Shown here one piece after another: positions 52,068-60,738 of a DNA stretch of 64,000 nt. Source of the DNA: Pseudomonas sp. GOM7. Its GTDB lineage: Bacteria > Pseudomonadota > Gammaproteobacteria > Pseudomonadales > Pseudomonadaceae. Made by a program: the position numbers and the translations under genes. The DNA lies in contig NZ_CP113519.1 of NCBI RefSeq assembly GCF_026723825.1, positions 248,001-312,000 on the forward strand, in the 5' to 3' direction. Within the stretch, counting starts at the first letter, position 1; each line of letters opens with the position of its first letter. The notes beneath the pieces were generated by a model that saw only the letters and a program-made list of their open reading frames with translations, was not told the origin of the DNA and ran no database searches.

Positions 52068-53045
52068 TCAGTGGGTCAGTTCGCGATAAAGGCTCTGGAA
52101 AGCTCTGCCTACACGCTGGTTGTAATCCAGCATCACGCTCTTGAGTTCCGGTATGTCGAAGCCTATCCCCAGGGTACGGGCATAAGCCTGAGCGGCGGCC
52201 AATGCATGCAGCCCATGGCGATTCTCTACTTCGCCTGAGTGCCCCATGACGTAGCCCTTGGCATTGCGTAGTGCCTGTTTATCGAGGCCCAAGGAGGGAT
52301 TGCACGACAAAAGTTTTTCTTCGATGTATTGGGCAACGAAGTTGTACTCTCGCCCGTTCCACAATTCCGAGGCAATCGAGGTCATCATGGCGGTCATGAT
52401 GGATTGCCTGTGCTCGACAGAGTCCAAGGCGGATTTATGTTCCGCTATACCCACCTTGTAGAGAAACGTGGAAAACGCATTGCACTCGTCGACGACGAAC
52501 TGACGCTCTACCCAGCGCGAAGCTCCCAACGCATCGGTCATGTAGTGATACATGCCATCGTGGCCTTCATGGCCCAGTCCGAAATCGTCTTTCGCCACCT
52601 CGTGCATGTGCGACATGACGTTGCTGTAACTGGTCTTTAGCTCCGCGGGGATGGAAACAGCATCTGCGGCCAGACGCATGATGATCTTTGCGGACACCAA
52701 ACTGGTGGTCTTGTGAGTTTCATTCCAGCCGTTGAAGAACTTCAGAACGCCAGCATCCACTGCCTTCTTCGCCAGAAACGCCTTGAAACACCGCTCTGCC
52801 CAGCCTTGTGCTTCCTGGGTGGTGTCATGGCAAAGCACTTCATGCATTGCTTGCTGGAGGCTGGCTACGTCCTCGATATGGGCGGGAATGGGGGCTCTAC
52901 GCGAATTGCTGCTGAGCAGGCGGCCAGGTATTTTCAAGGCGCTGATATGCTTGGGCAGGGCCTCGATGAATGCTTCGCCAAATTGCTGCATGGATATACA
53001 TTGCCGAGAAACTACGGAATGGCTTTTCAGTAAGGGGACGGTCAT
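52068..53045 (-). CDS. Unrecognised helical protein divergent from a LysR regulator
   Basis: A 325-residue all-helical soluble protein that I do not recognise. It contains several His/Glu-bearing helices (QQAMHEVLCHD, MHEVAKDDFGLGHEGHDGMYHY at about 175-197 in parts, and VEHRQSIMTAMM), which could be the ligands of a haem-oxygenase-like diiron fold; this is a guess from pattern. Start at 53045 (MTVPLL) with AAGGTG upstream. It is divergent from the LysR gene at 53185 across 139 bases, the classical arrangement for a regulated enzyme, and precedes a TauE/SafE permease in the same direction. The three may form an organic-acid or sulfonate degradation unit. Confidence 0.55.
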   Translation of the reverse strand: MTVPLLKSHSVVSRQCISMQQFGEAFIEALPKHISALKIPGRLLSSNSRRAPIPAHIEDVASLQQAMHEVLCHDTTQEAQGWAERCFKAFLAKKAVDAGVLKFFNGWNETHKTTSLVSAKIIMRLAADAVSIPAELKTSYSNVMSHMHEVAKDDFGLGHEGHDGMYHYMTDALGASRWVERQFVVDECNAFSTFLYKVGIAEHKSALDSVEHRQSIMTAMMTSIASELWNGREYNFVAQYIEEKLLSCNPSLGLDKQALRNAKGYVMGHSGEVENRHGLHALAAAQAYARTLGIGFDIPELKSVMLDYNQRVGRAFQSLYRELTH

Positions 53046-53184
53046 TGTTTCACCTTTATCCTTAAAGGGGTGACTATTCAATGCGTTGGCTGTGCCAACC
53101 ACCTGATGGCGGTGGTTTGGCGAACGCTAAGTTGCTTGAGTGCCCCGATCAAGTAACTTATATTCAGTCGTTCATTCACTTTAA

Positions 53185-54069
53185 ATGAGCGATGTTGCAA
53201 TGGAATTGGCACAGCTAAAGATGTTTAAAGTGGTCGCCGAGCAGGGCAGTATCGTGCAAGCATCAAAAGTGCTGCACTGCGTCCCATCCAATATTACGAA
53301 TCGGTTGAAACTCCTGGAGCAGGAGTTGGGGGTGGCGCTGTTCATCCGCCATGGGCGAGGTTTGGTCGTCAGTCCGTCGGGTGAGTTGTTCCTAGCTTAT
53401 GCCAACAAGATACTGGCATTTTGCCAAGAGGCGCGGAGAGCGCTCGATCCTGACGCACCGCCTTCTGGCGTATTGAAAATTGGCGCTATCGAATCGGCTG
53501 CAACAGGGCGGCTACCCGCCTTGTTATCCAGGTATCACCACCTTTATCCCGATGTTCAGATGCAATTCAGCACTGGCACCTGGTCGCAATTGATCAGCGA
53601 TGTGGCCGGGCATGAGCTGGATGGTGCAATCATCGCAGTCAACTCCGGGCATCCCGACATCGTGCAAATAGAGGTGTACAAGGAACCTCTGGTAATAATT
53701 GCCTCGCCCTCCGTCGGCGAAATACGTGCACCACAGGATCTGAAGCAGGTGAACATCTTCATGTGGCCCGAGGGGTGCCCCTACCGGCGCGCACTCGAAG
53801 TTTGGCTGAGCGAACATGACGTGTCCGCCTCTATCACCAGCATCGCCAGCTATGGAACCATCCTCGGTTGTGTCAGTGCGGGTGCCGGGGTATCCCTGGT
53901 GCCGGTTGGAGTCTTCGAGCAGTTCAAGAGAATCGGCAATATCAGTGGTTACACCTTCAGCCAGTTATCGCCGGTACAGAATTATTTCGTCTGGAACAAA
54001 CATGTGGGCTTCCATCGAGCCAAGGATGCTTTTGCTGAGTTGTTGAGGAATGAATTCAAGGGGCTGTGA
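53185..54069 (+). CDS. LysR-family transcriptional regulator
   Basis: A 294-residue LysR protein. The winged HTH is at about 6-65 (AQLKMFKVVAEQGSIVQASK, LKLLEQELGVALFIRHGRGL), and a periplasmic-binding-like effector domain at about 92-290 (LKIGAIESAATGRLPALLSRY). It resembles the pseudomonad branch near CysB/NdhR-like in layout but not specifically. The ATG at 53185 has no strong ribosome site; 53200 (MELAQL) is an alternative. It is divergent from the unrecognised gene and likely controls it. Confidence 0.9.
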   Translation: MSDVAMELAQLKMFKVVAEQGSIVQASKVLHCVPSNITNRLKLLEQELGVALFIRHGRGLVVSPSGELFLAYANKILAFCQEARRALDPDAPPSGVLKIGAIESAATGRLPALLSRYHHLYPDVQMQFSTGTWSQLISDVAGHELDGAIIAVNSGHPDIVQIEVYKEPLVIIASPSVGEIRAPQDLKQVNIFMWPEGCPYRRALEVWLSEHDVSASITSIASYGTILGCVSAGAGVSLVPVGVFEQFKRIGNISGYTFSQLSPVQNYFVWNKHVGFHRAKDAFAELLRNEFKGL

Positions 54070-54160
54070 CTCGGCTACGTGTTGCAGGAGCGCGCGAGGC
54101 AAGACAGAGGTGCTCAGATATTGTCTGCATTCTTTGCTGCTGATGCATAGGCGTTCTTAC

Positions 54161-54182
54161 CGTAGGGTGCGCTGCGCGCACC
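54161..54182. repeat. Diverged copy of the GTGCGC-type palindromic repeat
   Basis: CGTAGGGTGCGCTGCGCGCACC, related to 24069 and 41385 in reverse sense. Next to the start of the accessory cassette region. Confidence 0.5.
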
Positions 54183-54243
54183 GAAATTCTGAAACTATTT
54201 AGGCCGTAAGGACAGTAAATAAATTTGTCCCCGTTTCCGATTA

Positions 54244-54319
54244 AGCTAACGGGCGGACAAAAGCGCAGCTTTTGGACGTCCAGCGAACGAGGTGAGCGTC
54301 AGTTGAGCGACTTGTTAGA
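54244..54319 (-). repeat. Integron-type attC site
   Basis: On the minus strand: CTCTAACAAGTCGCTCAAC at the R''/L'' end and GTCCGCCCGTTAGCT at the L'/R' end, with inner inverted repeats GGACGTCC and AAAAGC-TGC-GCTTTT. The ends CTAAC and GTTAG pair and match the RYYYAAC/GTTRRRY core. Length about 76 bases is normal for attC. Confidence 0.8.
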
Positions 54320-55051
54320 GCCGAACGCCTTGGGCTCATATTTTGATTTGTCTTCTTGCTTATATAGCTTGTCAACTGGAAGATTGTCGAAGAGCTCATA
54401 TTCTGTGACCAAAGGTTTGAATTTTTCTACCCCGTACCTTGCAAGGCAGTTATAGAAGAGAACTAGAAGCTCGTAGTCGGAAAGCTGTGCCCTTACGATG
54501 TTTGCATACTGCTTTTTATCTTTAATATCAGAGTCGCTGATGTATTTAAAAATTGTATATAAGGACCTGAAGTAATGGCCGAGTTCTTTGTGCCATTTAC
54601 TCCAGAAATGATCATATGCATCTTCAAATCTCTTGGCTTCTTCTTTGTCTTTATAACACGTTTCTTGATAATAAAGTGTGCCAGTGAGTTTTTCGTAGAA
54701 GAATTTAAAGCAATCGCGTCCCTCGGTTAAGAGTTCGGTTCCATCCTCGTTCTTTTTCTTTAGGTCAATTGAGGCTGTTAAGTCGACATGTAATCTAATC
54801 ATTTCAAACAATATATTTTCAAAGTGCTGCTGTTTGAATTCATTTTTCTGCTGTGCAATGGTCAGGATTAGCCCGCCTAGTGCAAGGCCGTTGAATAGAG
54901 ATGTTAGAATGCCGAAGCTATCCCCAAATACGCCAGACTTTGAAACGGAGAACTCCTCTATGGGCCAGATAAATCCTAAAAGAGAGGCAAGAAATCCGAG
55001 AAATACGAGTGTAATTGCGCCAAAAACTAGCCATGGATTTGAGAAGTTCAT
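54299..55051 (-). CDS. Putative phage abortive infection (AbiC-like) membrane protein
   Basis: A 250-residue protein with two N-terminal membrane helices (about 6-30 and 45-65), then GDSFGILTSLFNGLALGGL (about 43-61), a Q-rich helix AQQKNEFKQQHFENILFEMI (about 66-85) and a long charged helical C-terminal part. This matches the layout of the putative phage abortive-infection (putAbiC-type) family, where a membrane-bound protein is thought to stop phage growth. The gene is markedly AT-rich compared with its surroundings, signalling transfer. Its C-terminal residues lie inside the attC site. Activity is not shown by sequence. Confidence 0.75.
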   Translation of the reverse strand: MNFSNPWLVFGAITLVFLGFLASLLGFIWPIEEFSVSKSGVFGDSFGILTSLFNGLALGGLILTIAQQKNEFKQQHFENILFEMIRLHVDLTASIDLKKKNEDGTELLTEGRDCFKFFYEKLTGTLYYQETCYKDKEEAKRFEDAYDHFWSKWHKELGHYFRSLYTIFKYISDSDIKDKKQYANIVRAQLSDYELLVLFYNCLARYGVEKFKPLVTEYELFDNLPVDKLYKQEDKSKYEPKAFGSNKSLN

Positions 55052-55381
55052 TGCGTTGGCTCTAACTATTAATTAGCGACCATGTATGTCGCGTTTCCGT
55101 GCGACACCTATCGCACAACCTTCCTTGTCGCCCTGCAAGTCCTTGTTTCGATTGAGGAGGGTGCGTGAAACGCGACAGCCCCTGGAGAGAAACACGACAG
55201 AGATGACGGCAAGCCCAATCTGCTGGATCACTGCATCAGCAGAACCAAGCCAGAAACCTATTCCATCCACCGCTACCCTGTCCACGCTTCGTGGGCAGAA
55301 TGCCATCTTGATCGTTTTCTCGCGCCAGAGTCGGCAGTCCAGACCTTCCCAAACCCACCCACAAAATCTGTTAACACCACT

Positions 55382-55595
55382 GTGGATAACCTTTGCAAAA
55401 GCGCTCCACGCCTAGCATTCAAGCGGGTCTAGGCAAGCCGTTCAGTTTTTGCCCAATGACGCTTTGCTGGCGTTATTGCCAGGCGGAATATCGCTTTTAA
55501 TCAATCACTTGGCGCGGGTTTTCAACAGCGGCGCTGGGCGAGGTCTGGTTTCCGGGAGTCGTGCACAGAATCTGGGGAAAGCGTTGTGGATAAGG
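55382..55595. promoter_or_regulatory. Two consensus DnaA boxes (TTATCCACA, minus orientation)
   Basis: TGTGGATAA occurs at about 55382-55390 and again at about 55587-55595, both perfect matches on the minus strand, about 200 bases apart in non-coding DNA. A degenerate match GTTAACACC lies just before the first. They may titrate DnaA or mark an origin-like fragment. Confidence 0.5.
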
Positions 55596-56014
55596 TCTGG
55601 GAAAACCTCTTGGAGCCAGGCGGGGTAAGGGTTGCGCGGGGCTGGTGGTTTTTCGTGCGATGTCGCTCGGCTTCATCTTCTATAGCTAAATTGGCCGGCT
55701 GATCGTAGGGCGAACCGGAACGCCAACCGCTGTAGGGCGGCCTCAGGAGCGCCTGCGAACAGCCCGCCGGGCCATGCCGAGTTCGGCACCACGACTCACG
55801 GCCAACACTCCCCCCAACGGCGTACTGCTCCGTACGCGCAGCTTGCCATCGCTTGGTGGGTTACGCGGCGTATCGAGTTGGTACGTGGCTTGTTAGTGCG
55901 TTGCCCATGCGCCGCCCACCCTACGGGTGCCACGTCCATGCAGCGTAGCGGCCCTGTCGCCGCTGAAGCGCCTCCCACAGGGCTGATCCCTCTGCATCAA
56001 TACGATTTCTTTAC

Positions 56015-56030
56015 GCCCCGGCAGCGGGGC
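56015..56030. terminator. Hairpin upstream of kdpF
   Basis: GCCCCG-GCAG-CGGGGC, 6-bp GC-rich stem about 75 bases before the kdpF ATG. Could be a leader hairpin or a terminator for upstream transcription. No T-run directly after. Confidence 0.4.
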
Positions 56031-56103
56031 GGCAATCGAATTTTTACGGCCAGCCTTTCGACAATGCTCGCGAGCGGATTCCCCGCATCGTGGAGCTTTG
56101 TAG

Positions 56104-56193
56104 ATGAACGCAATCGATGGTGTGTCGCTGATCCTGGTGGTCGGCCTCTTCGCCTATCTGCTGGTGGCGCTGCTCACCGCAGGGCGTGGTTGA
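56104..56193 (+). CDS. kdpF: KdpF, small subunit of the Kdp potassium ATPase
   Basis: A 29-residue single-helix membrane peptide ([20 protein letters not shown], about 8-27) that stabilises the KdpABC complex. It is the classical first gene of the operon, 10 bases before kdpA. Start ATG with GGAGCTTTGTAG upstream. Confidence 0.9.
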   Translation: MNAIDGVSLILVVGLFAYLLVALLTAGRG

Positions 56194-56203
56194 GGAGGCG
56201 GCC

Positions 56204-57892
56204 ATGCACGACTACGACTGGCTGCTGCTGGCGGCCTTTTCCCTGCTGGTGCTGGCACCGGCACCCTTTCTCGGGCGCTACTTCTATCGCGTGATGGAGG
56301 GCCAGCGCACCTGGCTCAGCCCTGTGCTGCAGCCGCTGGAGCGCCTGTGCTACCGCGGGGCTGGCGTCGACCCTGAGCGAGAGCAAAGCTGGCGCGGCTA
56401 CACCCTGGCGCTGCTGGTCTTCAGCCTGGTGTGCCTGCTGGGGCTGATGAGCATTCTGCTGCTGCAGGGCGCCTTGCCGCTCAACCCGCAGCAGCTCGCC
56501 GGACTGAGCCTGCCGCTGGCGTTCAACACGGCGGTGAGCTTCGTCACCAACACCAACTGGCAGGCCTACAGCGGCGAGGCGCAGCTCAGTTATTTCAGCC
56601 AGATGCTCGGCCTTGGCGTGCAGAATTTCGTCAGCCCGGCAGTGGGTTTGGCGGTGCTGGTGGTGCTGTGCCGGGGTTTGGCGCGGCAGTCCAGCGACCG
56701 CCTGGGCAACTTCTGGGTCGATATCACCCGCGCTGTGCTCTACGGCCTGTTGCCGCTGTGCTTAGTGCTGGCCGTGCTGCTGGTGTGGCAGGGCGTGCCG
56801 CAGAATTTCAGCGACTACCTCTCGGCCACTACCCTGCAGGGCGGCGAGCAGAGCCTGCCGATGGGGCCGGCGGCCAGCCAGATCGCCATCAAGCAGCTAG
56901 GCACCAACGGCGGCGGCTTTTTCGGCGTCAACTCGGCGCATCCGTTCGAGAACCCCACGGCGCTGAGCAACCTGCTGGAGCTGGCGTCGATCCTGCTGAT
57001 CCCGGCGGCGCTGGTGTTCACCTTCGGCCATTACGTGCGTGACCTGCGCCAGAGCCGGGCGATCCTGGCCAGCATGCTGCTGCTGTTCGTCATCGGCCTG
57101 GGCGTGTGCGCCTGGGCGGAGCTGCAGCCGAACCCGGCGCTGGCCGGGCTGCCCATCGAGCAGGTGGGCTCGCTGGAGGGCAAGGAAGCGCGCTTCGGCA
57201 GCTTCGCTTCGGTGCTCTGGGCGACCACCACCACGGCGGCGTCCAACGGTTCGGTGAACGCCATGCACGACAGCTTCAGCGCCCTTGGTGGGCTGGTGCC
57301 GCTGGTCAACATGCTGCTCGGCGAGATCGTCTTCGGCGGCGTTGGCGCCGGCCTCTACGGCATGCTGCTGTTCGTGCTGATCGCGGTGTTCCTCGCCGGC
57401 CTGATGATCGGTCGCACCCCGGCCTACCTGGGCAAGAAGCTGGAAGCCCGCGAAGTGCGCCTGATGGTCGCCACACTGCTGGTGATGCCGCTCGGCGTGC
57501 TGGTGTTCGGCGCCCTGGCGGTGAGTTTCGCCGGCCCGGCGGCCTCCATCGGCAATCCCGGCCCGCACGGTTTCAGCCAGGCGCTGTACGCCTACGGCTC
57601 GGCCACCGGCAACAACGGCTCGGCCTTCGCCGGCTTCACCGCCGACACGCCCTACCACGACCTGATGCTCGGCCTGGCCATGCTGCTCGGGCGCTTCGGC
57701 TACATCCTGCCGGTGCTGGCGATTGCCGGCAGCCTGGCGGCCAAGCGCGCTGCGCCGCAGGGGCAGAACAGCTTCCCCACCCATGGGCCGCTGTTCGTCG
57801 TGCTGCTGACCCTGACCATCCTCCTGGTGGGTGGCCTGACCTTCATGCCGGCGCTGGCCCTGGGCCCGCTGGCCGAACACCTGGCGTTCTGA
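56204..57892 (+). CDS. kdpA: Potassium-transporting ATPase subunit A
   Basis: A 562-residue membrane channel-like subunit that binds and translocates potassium, with about ten helices and four selectivity-type loops: [13 protein letters not shown] (about 115-127), [21 protein letters not shown] (parts, about 230-250), [16 protein letters not shown] (about 344), and [14 protein letters not shown] (about 466). Length fits KdpA. ATG at 56204 follows GAGGAGGCGGCC; a GTG at 56186 would overlap kdpF and is unlikely. Confidence 0.96.
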   Translation: MHDYDWLLLAAFSLLVLAPAPFLGRYFYRVMEGQRTWLSPVLQPLERLCYRGAGVDPEREQSWRGYTLALLVFSLVCLLGLMSILLLQGALPLNPQQLAGLSLPLAFNTAVSFVTNTNWQAYSGEAQLSYFSQMLGLGVQNFVSPAVGLAVLVVLCRGLARQSSDRLGNFWVDITRAVLYGLLPLCLVLAVLLVWQGVPQNFSDYLSATTLQGGEQSLPMGPAASQIAIKQLGTNGGGFFGVNSAHPFENPTALSNLLELASILLIPAALVFTFGHYVRDLRQSRAILASMLLLFVIGLGVCAWAELQPNPALAGLPIEQVGSLEGKEARFGSFASVLWATTTTAASNGSVNAMHDSFSALGGLVPLVNMLLGEIVFGGVGAGLYGMLLFVLIAVFLAGLMIGRTPAYLGKKLEAREVRLMVATLLVMPLGVLVFGALAVSFAGPAASIGNPGPHGFSQALYAYGSATGNNGSAFAGFTADTPYHDLMLGLAMLLGRFGYILPVLAIAGSLAAKRAAPQGQNSFPTHGPLFVVLLTLTILLVGGLTFMPALALGPLAEHLAF

Positions 57893-57905
57893 AGGAGAAA
57901 CCGTG

Positions 57906-59963
57906 ATGAATGCCCCCGTAACGGCGCAACGCAGCGCCCAATCGTCCAGCAGCCAGCCGCAGACCGGCCTCGGCGCGCTGTGGCGCCCGGCCCTCAAGCA
58001 GGCCTTCGTCAAGCTCGACCCGCGCCAGCTGGTGCGTTCGCCGGTGATGCTGGTGGTGGAGCTGACGGCGCTGGTCACCAGCGTGCTGTGCTTCGTCCCC
58101 AACCCTGCGGTCAGCACCGCCCTGGGCGTGCAGATCGCTCTGTGGCTGTGGTTCACCGTGCTCTTCGCCAACTTCGCCGAGGCCCTGGCCGAGGGCCGTG
58201 GCAAGGCCCGCGCCGACAGCCTCAAGTCCGGTAGCCAGGGCTTGATGGCGAACAAACAGGTCGGCGCGCAGTTCCAGTCCGTACCGGCCAGCAGCCTGCG
58301 CAAGGGCGATGTGGTGCGAGTCGAGGCCGGCGAGCTGATCCCCGGCGACGGCGAGGTGATCGAGGGCGTCGCAGCGGTCAACGAGGCGGCGATTACCGGC
58401 GAGTCCGCACCGGTGATTCGTGAGTCCGGCGGCGACCGCTCGGCGGTCACGGGCAATACCCGGCTGGTGTCGGACTGGCTGCTGGTGCGCATCAGCGCCA
58501 ACCCCGGCGAGTCCACCCTCGACCGCATGATCGCCCTGGTCGAAGGCGCGCGCCGGCAGAAGACGCCCAACGAGGTGGCGCTGGATATCCTGCTGATCGG
58601 CCTGACTCTGATCTTCCTGCTGGTGGTGGCCACGCTGCAGCCGTTCGCCCGCTTCGCCGGTGGCGACCTGCCGCTGATCTACCTGGCGGCGCTGCTGGTG
58701 ACGCTGATCCCCACGACCATCGGCGGCCTGCTCTCGGCCATCGGCATCGCCGGCATGGATCGCCTGGTGCGCCTCAACGTCATCGCCAAGTCCGGCCGCG
58801 CCGTGGAGGCCGCCGGCGACGTGCACACCCTGCTGCTGGACAAGACCGGCACCATCACCTTCGGCAACCGCCGCTGCAGCGCCATGCTCAAGGCGCCGGG
58901 CGTCACCACGCTGGAGCTGGCCGAGGCGGCGCTGCTGGCCTCGCAGGGTGACGACACGCCCGAGGGCAAGTCCATCGTTGAATACCTGGCGGCGCTGCAC
59001 CCGATAGAGGTGCCCGAGCGCAGCGGCATGACCCTGATCGCCTTCAGCGCCGAGACGCGGCTGTCCGGCGCCGACGTGAAGGGCGTGGCCTACCGCAAGG
59101 GCGCGGTGGACGCCGTGCTGGCCTACCTCGGCCTGGGCCGTGATGAGCTGCCGGCGCCGCTGGCGCGCGAGGTGGAGAAGATCGCCCAGAGCGGTGGTAC
59201 GCCGCTGCTGGTGGCCGGGGACGGGCGCCTGCTCGGTGCCATCCACCTCAAGGACGTGGTCAAGCCGGGCATCCGCGAGCGTTTCGCCGAGCTGCGCGCC
59301 ATGGGCATCCGCACCGTGATGGTCACCGGCGACAACCCGCTGACCGCCGCCGCCATCGCTGCCGAAGCGGGTGTCGACGACGTGATCGCCGAGGCCACGC
59401 CGGAGAAGAAGCTCTCGCGTATCCGCGCCGAACAGGCCGAAGGCAAGCTGGTGGCGATGTGCGGCGACGGCGCCAACGACGCCCCGGCGCTGGCCCAGGC
59501 CGACGTCGGCCTGGCCATGAACGACGGCACCCAGGCCGCCCGCGAGGCCGCCAACCTGGTGGATCTGGACAGCGACCCGACCAAGCTGATCGACGTGGTG
59601 CAGGTGGGCAAGGAGCTGCTGGTGACGCGCGGCGCGCTGACCACCTTCTCGGTGGCCAACGACGTGGCCAAGTACTTCGCCATCCTCCCGGCGCTGTTCG
59701 CCGGCATCTACCCGCAGCTTGGCGCGCTCAACCTGATGCAGTTGCACAGCCCGCAGAGCGCGATCCTCTCGGCCATCGTGTTCAACGCCCTGATCATCGT
59801 CGCGCTGATCCCGCTGGCGCTGCGCGGCGTACGCATCCAGGCGCTGGACGCCGGCCAGTTGTTGCGGCGCAACCTGCTGATCTACGGCCTCGGCGGGCTA
59901 GTCGCGCCATTCGTCGGGATCAAGCTGCTCGACCTGTTGCTGGTGGGGTTGGGCTGGGTGTAA
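57906..59963 (+). CDS. kdpB: Potassium-transporting ATPase subunit B
   Basis: A 685-residue P-type ATPase that hydrolyses ATP and drives the pump. The phosphorylated aspartate is in DKTGTITFG (about residue 312), the A-domain motif is [11 protein letters not shown] (about 160), and [16 protein letters not shown] (about 519-534) closes the P domain. ATG at 57906 is chosen (AAGGAG eight bases upstream); GTG at 57903 is possible and would add one residue. It is 13 bases after kdpA. Confidence 0.96.
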   Translation: MNAPVTAQRSAQSSSSQPQTGLGALWRPALKQAFVKLDPRQLVRSPVMLVVELTALVTSVLCFVPNPAVSTALGVQIALWLWFTVLFANFAEALAEGRGKARADSLKSGSQGLMANKQVGAQFQSVPASSLRKGDVVRVEAGELIPGDGEVIEGVAAVNEAAITGESAPVIRESGGDRSAVTGNTRLVSDWLLVRISANPGESTLDRMIALVEGARRQKTPNEVALDILLIGLTLIFLLVVATLQPFARFAGGDLPLIYLAALLVTLIPTTIGGLLSAIGIAGMDRLVRLNVIAKSGRAVEAAGDVHTLLLDKTGTITFGNRRCSAMLKAPGVTTLELAEAALLASQGDDTPEGKSIVEYLAALHPIEVPERSGMTLIAFSAETRLSGADVKGVAYRKGAVDAVLAYLGLGRDELPAPLAREVEKIAQSGGTPLLVAGDGRLLGAIHLKDVVKPGIRERFAELRAMGIRTVMVTGDNPLTAAAIAAEAGVDDVIAEATPEKKLSRIRAEQAEGKLVAMCGDGANDAPALAQADVGLAMNDGTQAAREAANLVDLDSDPTKLIDVVQVGKELLVTRGALTTFSVANDVAKYFAILPALFAGIYPQLGALNLMQLHSPQSAILSAIVFNALIIVALIPLALRGVRIQALDAGQLLRRNLLIYGLGGLVAPFVGIKLLDLLLVGLGWV

Positions 59964-59990
59964 GCGCGTTGTTTCGCCCACATGCGGTCT

Positions 59991-60118
59991 GCTCCCTCTC
60001 CCATTTATTGGGGGCACGCCTAGTGGAGAGGGCTGGGGAGAGGGTAGGGCAGGCCACTCGGTATTACCGGATAGACCCTCTCCCCCGGCCCCTCTCCCGC
60101 AAGCGGGAGAGGGGAGAC
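59991..60118. repeat. CT-rich hairpin repeats between kdpB and kdpC
   Basis: GCTCCCTCTCCCATTTATTG with GAGAGGGCTGGGGAGAGGG, then CCCTCTCCCCCGGCCCCTC with CCTCTCCCGC-AA-GCGGGAGAGG (60091-60112). Similar elements are at 27016-27133. Confidence 0.6.
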
Positions 60119-60125
60119 AAGCGAC

Positions 60126-60147
60126 GTAGCCCGGATGCAATCCGGGG
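60126..60147. repeat. REP-type palindrome within the kdp operon
   Basis: GTAG-CCCGGATGCAATCCGGGG, seventh copy, 24 bases before the kdpC start. It interrupts the usually tight kdpB-kdpC junction. Confidence 0.75.
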
Positions 60148-60170
60148 CCACACGAATCAGGAGATTCAAC

Positions 60171-60728
60171 ATGCTCGACCATATCCGTCCCGCCATCGTC
60201 ACCCTGGCGTTGATGACCTTGCTCACCGGCGTGGCTTACCCGCTGGCCGTCACCGGCGTGGCCCGGGTGGCCTTCCCCGAGCAGGCCGCCGGCAGCCTGG
60301 TGCGTGACGACGCCGGCCAGGTGCGTGGCAGCCGCCTGATCGCTCAGGCCTTCACGGGCGATCAGTGGTTCCAGCCGCGCCCTTCGGCCGGCGATTACGC
60401 CACCGTGGCCAGCGCTGCCAGCAACCTGTCAGCCGGTAATCCGAAACTGTTCGCCCGCATCGAGCAGGCCAGCGCCGGGCTTACCGGCCAGGCGCCCGTG
60501 CCGATGCAACTGGTGACCACCTCGGGCAGCGGCCTCGACCCGCACCTGTCACCCGATGCCGCCGCCTGGCAGATCCCGCGCATCGCCCAGGCCCGTGGCC
60601 TGAACGAGGCCGAGTTGCTGCGCCTGGTCGAGGCGCATACCGAGCGCCCGCTGTTCGGCCCGGCGGTGGTCAATGTGCTGGCTCTGAACCTGGCACTGGC
60701 CGACAATCCATCCACTTCTTCCCAGTGA
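60171..60728 (+). CDS. kdpC: Potassium-transporting ATPase subunit C
   Basis: A 185-residue periplasm-facing accessory subunit with one N-terminal membrane helix (about 8-30) that raises potassium affinity. Family motifs are [16 protein letters not shown] (about 16-31), [21 protein letters not shown] (parts, about 56-76), [14 protein letters not shown] (about 119) and the arginine-rich tail [18 protein letters not shown] has AGGAGATTCAAC upstream. It is 207 bases after kdpB, with repeats in between. Confidence 0.95.
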   Translation: MLDHIRPAIVTLALMTLLTGVAYPLAVTGVARVAFPEQAAGSLVRDDAGQVRGSRLIAQAFTGDQWFQPRPSAGDYATVASAASNLSAGNPKLFARIEQASAGLTGQAPVPMQLVTTSGSGLDPHLSPDAAAWQIPRIAQARGLNEAELLRLVEAHTERPLFGPAVVNVLALNLALADNPSTSSQ

Positions 60729-60738
60729 CGAGTGCTCG

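Larger units (their letters stand above)
54244..55066 (-). mobile_element. Single integron-type gene cassette (abortive-infection-like gene plus attC)
   Basis: The cassette would run from core site GTTAGAG at 55066-55060, eight bases before the ATG, to GTTAGCT at 54250-54244. The gene's last residues (SNKSLN) are read from the attC, a common feature of cassettes. No integron integrase or further attC is seen in the window, so it is a solitary cassette. Confidence 0.7.
55067..56103. other. About 1 kb without a convincing gene, before kdpF
   Basis: A 109-residue frame at 55086-55415 has no family resemblance and odd composition, so I do not call it. The stretch holds two consensus DnaA boxes (see separate entry), an inverted GTGGGTTACGCGGCG / CGCCGCCCACC repeat at 55855-55922, and a GCCCCG-GCAG-CGGGGC hairpin at 56015-56030. 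The kdp promoter must lie near its end, but I see no clear -35/-10 or KdpE site. Confidence 0.5.

Noticed and set aside
55086-55415. 109-residue plus-strand reading frame before kdp
   Set aside because: Ser/Arg/Pro-rich composition, no resemblance and no ribosome site.
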